Made by a program: the position numbers and the translations under genes. Under the pieces are notes generated by a model. The model had not been told where the DNA came from, ran no database searches, and worked only from the letters and a program-made list of their open reading frames with translations. This document shows, in pieces, positions 7,719 through 10,237 of a stretch of 10,237 nucleotides of DNA. The stretch covers positions 1-10,237 of the forward strand of contig PFCY01000073.1 in the NCBI GenBank assembly GCA_002763085.1, read 5' to 3'. This stretch comes from Candidatus Pacearchaeota archaeon CG10_big_fil_rev_8_21_14_0_10_32_14 (lineage in GTDB: Archaea; Nanobdellota; Nanobdellia; Pacearchaeales; GW2011-AR1). How positions within the stretch are numbered: position 1 is the stretch's first letter; each line of letters starts with the position of its first letter.

Positions 7719-8279
7719 ATGTATGATTTGATAATAATTCTCGGTGAACATAGAAATGAAAAGGCCGCATTCTACATTGGTAAGGAGGTATCATCAAGAT
7801 TAAGAAATCTAGGATTAAACATTAAAGAATTAGAAAATCCAGATAAAAGAACTCTTCTTGAATTTTTAAGGGAAAATCCAGATAAAGAATTGAATTCTTT
7901 AGATGTGGTTTCGTTTCTTGATGGATTTGGTTCAAAAATGAATAGGAATTATAGAGACTCTTACCCATTCTTAGTAAACTTTCATAATTATGGAACGAAT
8001 AAAACACAATTTATATCAAGCGATCATTTACGAATTACACGTCCTTCTCCTCAAAGAGATTTAATGTTGTCTGTTTTTCCTCAATTAACTCATTTACCTT
8101 ATTCGGATGAGATAGAAATAGCTCCTTGTAGGAATAGTTTTCTTATCGAATTGCCAGAAATCCAACATTATTCTATTAGCAAGAGGAACTTGTCAATCGT
8201 AAAAAAGTTATGGATAAAGATAGTTATGAATGTTATGGAAGTTATCTTGTTGAAACAGATATTGATATTACTAAGATGA
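7719..8279 (+). CDS. AspA/AstE-like zinc hydrolase, zero-frame part of a frameshifted gene
   Basis: The 186-residue product carries a residue series resembling the aspartoacylase/succinylglutamate desuccinylase branch of M14-type zinc hydrolases: GEHRNE (H11, E14) after a hydrophobic strand, like GxHGNE; KMNRNYRD (N75, R76), like DLNR; NFHNY (H89), like DLHN; and FLIELPE (E144) as a possible catalytic glutamate. The assignment rests on motifs only, and the NR-to-H spacing is short for the family. The gene runs past the A_AAA_AAG heptamer at 8201-8207; after it, this frame gives a hydrophobic 23-residue tail unlike the rest and stops at TGA 8277-8279. The -1 frame continues as a charged, protein-like sequence for 80 residues, giving 243 in total. 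ATG 7719 is preferred over a TTG at 7659 that overlaps nusA. It interrupts the usual nusA-rps12 adjacency. Confidence 0.6.
   Translation: MYDLIIILGEHRNEKAAFYIGKEVSSRLRNLGLNIKELENPDKRTLLEFLRENPDKELNSLDVVSFLDGFGSKMNRNYRDSYPFLVNFHNYGTNKTQFISSDHLRITRPSPQRDLMLSVFPQLTHLPYSDEIEIAPCRNSFLIELPEIQHYSISKRNLSIVKKLWIKIVMNVMEVILLKQILILLR
8182..8248 (+). other. candidate programmed -1 ribosomal frameshift cassette
   Basis: The heptamer AAAAAAG (8201-8207) is read in the upstream gene as A_AAA_AAG, the correct phase for tandem -1 slippage. AGAGGA (8182-8187), an SD-like motif, ends 13 nt upstream. AAGATAGTT (8217-8225) can pair with GGAAGTTATCTT through positions 8240-8248 (9 pairs, two of them G-U type), leaving a 9-nt spacer after the heptamer. 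This is the three-part layout of the bacterial dnaX signal, although the hairpin is weak and A+U-rich. Transcriptional slippage, a one-base deletion or an A7-to-A6 sequencing error in the same run would give the same pattern. Confidence 0.5.
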
Positions 8280-8449
8280 GGGGTTGGATGAGTAAAGAAA
8301 TTATAGATACTATGACAAGTGCATTACTATATATAGCAAAGAATAGATTGGATTACTTATCTATCTGTATGAAATCTTCTGAACGTGAAAAATTGTTGAG
8401 AGATACGTATTCTAGAGAGTTTGAACGAATTGTCAATCATCCATCGTAA
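8207..8449 (+). CDS. C-terminal, -1 frame part of the frameshifted hydrolase
   Basis: In the -1 frame, codons from GTT 8207 run to TAA 8447-8449 and encode 80 residues, 79 if translation began at ATG 8210. Upstream in this frame there is a stop at 8177-8179, so it can only be joined to the first part by slippage at or near the A6 run. The segment is rich in charged residues, has GSYLVETDID near its start and a C-terminal amphipathic helix-like stretch, and looks like genuine protein. E179 (joined numbering) in YLVET resembles the catalytic-glutamate strand of M14-type enzymes as well as E144 does; if it is the true one, only the shifted product would be active. Independent initiation at ATG 8210 is possible but has no properly spaced ribosome binding site. 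The end of this gene lies 3 bp before the rps12 TATA box. Confidence 0.55.
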   Translation, partial: VMDKDSYECYGSYLVETDIDITKMRGWMSKEIIDTMTSALLYIAKNRLDYLSICMKSSEREKLLRDTYSREFERIVNHPS

Positions 8450-8451
8450 CG

Positions 8452-8459
8452 TTTAAAAA
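8452..8459 (+). promoter_or_regulatory. rps12 promoter (TATA box TTTAAAAA)
   Basis: TTTAAAAA follows the hydrolase stop by two bases and predicts a transcription start near 8480-8483, about 27 nt before the rps12 ATG. It would drive rps12, the 125-residue ORF and rps7 as one transcript. Confidence 0.55.
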
Positions 8460-8474
8460 CTCAACTAATTACGA

Positions 8475-8505
8475 TAACTTGTTCTAATATGATTAGAAAT
8501 AGTTA
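8475..8505 (+). repeat. 31-nt imperfect dyad in the rps12 leader
   Basis: TTCTAAT (8482-8488) and ATTAGAA (8492-8498) are perfect inverted 7-mers around ATG. TAACT (8475-8479) and AGTTA (8501-8505) extend the dyad beyond a 2x2 mismatch. It covers the expected transcription start and ends three bases before the rps12 ATG, so it could be an operator on DNA or a leader hairpin on RNA. Confidence 0.5.
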
Positions 8506-8508
8506 CAA

Positions 8509-8931
8509 ATGGGATTAAAATCTGCAAAAAAATTAATAAAGAAAAGAAAGAAGTTTAGGTGGGCCGATCATCATTACAAAGTCAAGACTCTTGATCTTTA
8601 CGCGAAATCAGATCCACTTGGCGGGGCGAACCAAGCTAAGGGAATAGTTCTTCAAAAAGTCCAGAAAGAAGCGAAACAACCAAACTCAGCGATGAGAAAA
8701 TGCTGCAAAGTCCAGCTTACAAAAAATGGTAAGCAAGTAACTTGTTTTATTCCTGGAAACTTAGCTCAAAAATTCATTGATGAACACGATGAAGTCATGA
8801 TTGAAAGAATTGGTGGAAAGCAGGGAAGATCTAAAGGAGATATTCCGGGAGTTAGATATAAAATCATAAAAGTAAATGATCAGCCGTTGCATCTCTTATG
8901 GATGGGTGTGATCGAGAAGGGTAGAAGATAA
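8509..8931 (+). CDS. rps12: small ribosomal subunit protein uS12
   Basis: uS12 sits at the decoding centre of the small subunit and affects translational accuracy. The 140-residue product is an archaeal/eukaryotic-type S12. It has a basic N-terminus with KKRKKFRWAD, the KQPNSAMRKC loop (PNSA at 58-61), DEHDEV at 91-96, and GDIPGVRYK at 110-118. Slightly longer archaeal homologues are usual; the C-terminal tail with DQPLHLLWMGV departs from the familiar consensus. The ATG at 8509 is the natural family start. It has its own TATA box and a dyad in the leader, no clear Shine-Dalgarno, and joins the following gene by TAAAATG. Confidence 0.97.
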   Translation: MGLKSAKKLIKKRKKFRWADHHYKVKTLDLYAKSDPLGGANQAKGIVLQKVQKEAKQPNSAMRKCCKVQLTKNGKQVTCFIPGNLAQKFIDEHDEVMIERIGGKQGRSKGDIPGVRYKIIKVNDQPLHLLWMGVIEKGRR

Positions 8932-8932
8932 A

Positions 8933-9310
8933 ATGACAGTGACTACAAATCAACATTATACAGAACGACCACGAGTTGACAAAGATATACCTTTAGACTA
9001 TCAGATTCAATCTATAGGGAGTGGAAATGAAGTTTATCAAACCCCTCAAGCTCAAAGAAAAATTATGCAAAATCCCCCTAGTCGCTTGATTTCTCTTAAT
9101 TGTAAATTGGCAGAAGTGAGAAGCTATCTTCAAGGAGTTGAGGGAATGACTCCTATTAAATCTTATTCAACTCAAACGGGCGAACAACTCTTCCAGTATG
9201 GAGCAGGTTTTGTTGGTATTCATCCCTCATTTGGATCTATAACAGTTATTGGACTCAATAAGGATATTATAAGCAATCTTGAAAAAATAACTTTAGGAGA
9301 AAATAAATAA
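8933..9310 (+). CDS. unrecognised 125-residue protein between uS12 and uS7 genes
   Basis: I recognise no family. The first 45 residues are polar and probably flexible (threonine-, glutamine- and proline-containing). Residues about 50-70 look helical (SRLISLNCKLAEVRSYL), and 80-110 look like beta strands with glycines and aromatics (FQYGAGFVGIHPSFGSITVIGL), followed by a short helix and a lysine end. There is one cysteine, no CxxC pair, no signal peptide and no membrane segment. Both junctions are TAAAATG with a one-base gap, identical to those joining rpoH, rpoB and rpoA, so it appears integrated into the operon and likely co-translated with uS12 and uS7. Archaea normally have rps12 and rps7 adjacent. 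A ribosome-associated or assembly role is only guilt by association. Confidence 0.8.
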   Translation: MTVTTNQHYTERPRVDKDIPLDYQIQSIGSGNEVYQTPQAQRKIMQNPPSRLISLNCKLAEVRSYLQGVEGMTPIKSYSTQTGEQLFQYGAGFVGIHPSFGSITVIGLNKDIISNLEKITLGENK

Positions 9311-9311
9311 A

Positions 9312-9917
9312 ATGGCTGAAGCGATTAAATTCAAATTATTTGACAAGTATGATGTTTCTGAAATTTCAATTGAAGATCCGGGCCTGAAAAATGTTATCAA
9401 TCTTGACGCGAAACTTATCGTTAAAAGTCATGGACGAAATGTTATGAAAGCTGGACAAGCTAAAATGAATATCGTTGAAAGAATCATGAATAGAATCGGA
9501 ACGGCTGGGCATCGTGGAAAAAAACATAAATTGATAAAAGGAACTTCTACTGGAAAATATACAAAAAATATGGGAATCGTTCTTGATGCTTTTGATATTA
9601 TAGAAAAAAGAACTTCTAAGAATCCCGTCGCTGTATTAGTCAAGGCGGTTGAAAATGCTTGCCCTCGAGACGAAATCACGGTCATAGAATATGGTGGTGC
9701 GAGATATCCTCAAGCTGTTGATGTTGCTCCGATTCGAAGAGTAAATCTTGCGGTCAGATGGATAGTTCACGGCGCAAGCGATAAAGCATTCAATAAAAAG
9801 AAAACTGTCGCTCAAGCTCTTGCTGATGAAATAATTCTTGCCTTTGAAGGAAATGGTGAAAGTTTCGCTTTAAGAAAAAAGAACGAAGCTGAAAAGCAAG
9901 CTGATTCTGCAAGATAA
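9312..9917 (+). CDS. rps7: small ribosomal subunit protein uS7
   Basis: uS7 nucleates assembly of the 3' major (head) domain of small-subunit rRNA and contacts tRNA in the E site. The 201-residue product is archaeal-type, with the N-terminal extension (IKFKLFDKYDVSEI) absent from bacterial S7. It has KMNIVERIMNRI at 51-62, NPVAVLVKAVENACPRDE at 104-121, and GGARYPQAVDVAPIRRVNLAVRW at 128-150. The C-terminal helix ESFALRKKNEAE...SAR is typical of the family. AGGAG at 9295-9299 lies 12 nt before the ATG, somewhat far for a Shine-Dalgarno. Translation probably also couples to the preceding gene through TAAAATG. The elongation factor gene tuf, which commonly follows in archaea, is not present; a small ORF with its own promoter comes next. 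Confidence 0.97.
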   Translation: MAEAIKFKLFDKYDVSEISIEDPGLKNVINLDAKLIVKSHGRNVMKAGQAKMNIVERIMNRIGTAGHRGKKHKLIKGTSTGKYTKNMGIVLDAFDIIEKRTSKNPVAVLVKAVENACPRDEITVIEYGGARYPQAVDVAPIRRVNLAVRWIVHGASDKAFNKKKTVAQALADEIILAFEGNGESFALRKKNEAEKQADSAR

Positions 9918-9919
9918 AA

Positions 9920-9927
9920 TTTAAATA
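9920..9927 (+). promoter_or_regulatory. promoter of the 47-codon gene (TATA box TTTAAATA)
   Basis: TTTAAATA begins two bases after the rps7 stop, preceded by A-rich GATAAAA as a possible TFB element. Its centre is about 25 bp before ATG 9948, which predicts a leaderless or nearly leaderless transcript. Confidence 0.5.
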
Positions 9928-9932
9928 GTTCT

Positions 9933-9949
9933 ATACAAAGATTTTGTAT
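9933..9949 (+). repeat. 7-bp inverted repeat overlapping the small gene's start codon
   Basis: ATACAAA (9933-9939) and TTTGTAT (9943-9949) are perfect inverted copies with a three-base spacer (GAT). The right arm overlaps the A and T of the ATG at 9948-9950. The position between TATA box and start fits a repressor operator, or a hairpin hiding the start codon in readthrough RNA from rps7. Confidence 0.45.
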
Positions 9950-10091
9950 GATCAATTACAAAACAATAGAAGAATTTTTAGATAAAGTAAGTGAAATAAG
10001 AAAATCTGAATCAGAATTGAATGCTGACGGGGAATTAAATGATCTTGAAAGAAATGTTCTTAGAGAAAGAGTTCAACTTCTTCATAATTAG
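9948..10091 (+). CDS. 47-residue protein with EF-hand-like helix-loop-helix
   Basis: ATG 9948 opens a 47-codon frame ending at TAG 10089-10091. The peptide is strongly acidic/basic and predicted helical on both sides of a loop: YKTIEEFLDKVSEIRKS, then ELNADGELNDLE (residues 23-34), then LERNVLRERVQLL. The loop fits the EF-hand spacing at position 3 (N), 5 (D), 6 (G), 8 (L) and 12 (E), but has E instead of the usual D at position 1. A well-placed TATA box and a dyad over the start support a real gene. It has no membrane segment or cysteine. It may instead be a plain helical hairpin or a small DNA- or protein-binding regulator. Nothing identifies a known family. Confidence 0.55.
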   Translation: MINYKTIEEFLDKVSEIRKSESELNADGELNDLERNVLRERVQLLHN

Positions 10092-10160
10092 TTTAAAGAT
10101 TATCCTCTACTAAACCGAGTTAATGTTACTTTTGTACCTTTGTAATGGTGTTGAGTATAG

Positions 10161-10237
10161 TTAAGGACGTAAATATTTCCCCATATTCTGCTTGAATTCA
10201 GTATATTTCATAAAGTATCTTAGTTCTTTCACCATCC
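10161..10237 (-). CDS. possible 3' end of a convergent gene (partial)
   Basis: On the minus strand one frame is open from the window edge to TAA (10163-10161). It encodes at least 24 residues rich in lysine, tyrosine and phenylalanine and ending K-Y-L-R-P. The other two minus frames have stops in this stretch. The length is too short to exclude chance, and no family is recognisable. If real, it converges on the 47-codon gene, with 69 bp between the two ends holding no feature I can name. Confidence 0.3.
   Translation of the reverse strand, partial: MVKELRYFMKYTEFKQNMGKYLRP

Noticed and set aside
10092..10160. Search for a tRNA, small RNA or terminator hairpin after the small gene
   Set aside because: No cloverleaf, strong stem or long T-run is seen; only scattered short T tracts.

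Overview
The window looks like chromosomal DNA from an A+T-rich archaeon. It carries the archaeal RNA polymerase / str-type ribosomal protein neighbourhood: rpoH, an unsplit rpoB, a fused rpoA, a short archaeal nusA, rps12 (uS12) and rps7 (uS7). Promoters look archaeal (TATA boxes about 25 bp before starts), leaders are short or absent, and Shine-Dalgarno motifs are scarce. The fused and shortened RpoA, the RpoB fork-loop sequence and the many small compact genes fit a DPANN-type lineage (Woesearchaeota/Pacearchaeota-like). That placement is an inference from sequence style, not from a tree.

Layout. Bases 1-201 hold a possible 3' end of an upstream gene and the rpoH promoter and leader. Bases 202-7169 are rpoH-rpoB-rpoA, joined by identical TAAAATG stop/start junctions. 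A 9-bp inverted repeat centred on a TATA box precedes nusA (7238-7666). The gene for eL30, which often sits between rpoA and nusA in archaea, is absent there. Bases 7719-8449 hold a gene in two frames. Its first half carries an HxxE...NR...H...E residue series like that of aspartoacylase/succinylglutamate desuccinylase-type zinc hydrolases. The frames meet at an in-phase A_AAA_AAG heptamer with an upstream SD-like GAGG and a weak downstream hairpin, the layout of a programmed -1 frameshift site. A second promoter with a 31-nt imperfect dyad precedes rps12 (8509-8931). An unrecognised 125-residue gene (8933-9310) is inserted between rps12 and rps7 (9312-9917), again with TAAAATG at both junctions. 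After rps7 come a 47-codon gene with its own promoter (9948-10091), encoding a helix-loop-helix peptide with an EF-hand-like loop, and possibly the end of a convergent gene.

Functionally, RpoB and RpoA form the catalytic core of RNA polymerase and RpoH is an assembly/downstream-DNA subunit. NusA is a KH-domain RNA-binding factor, and uS12 and uS7 are small-subunit ribosomal proteins. The window therefore couples transcription and translation machinery. The foreign elements are the frameshifted hydrolase, the 125-residue ORF and the 47-residue ORF.

The least explained items are the frameshift cassette, the orphan gene between rps12 and rps7, the near-absence of the A'/A'' junction region in RpoA, and dyads placed at three of the promoters. 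No rRNA, tRNA, CRISPR array, transposase or integrase was seen.
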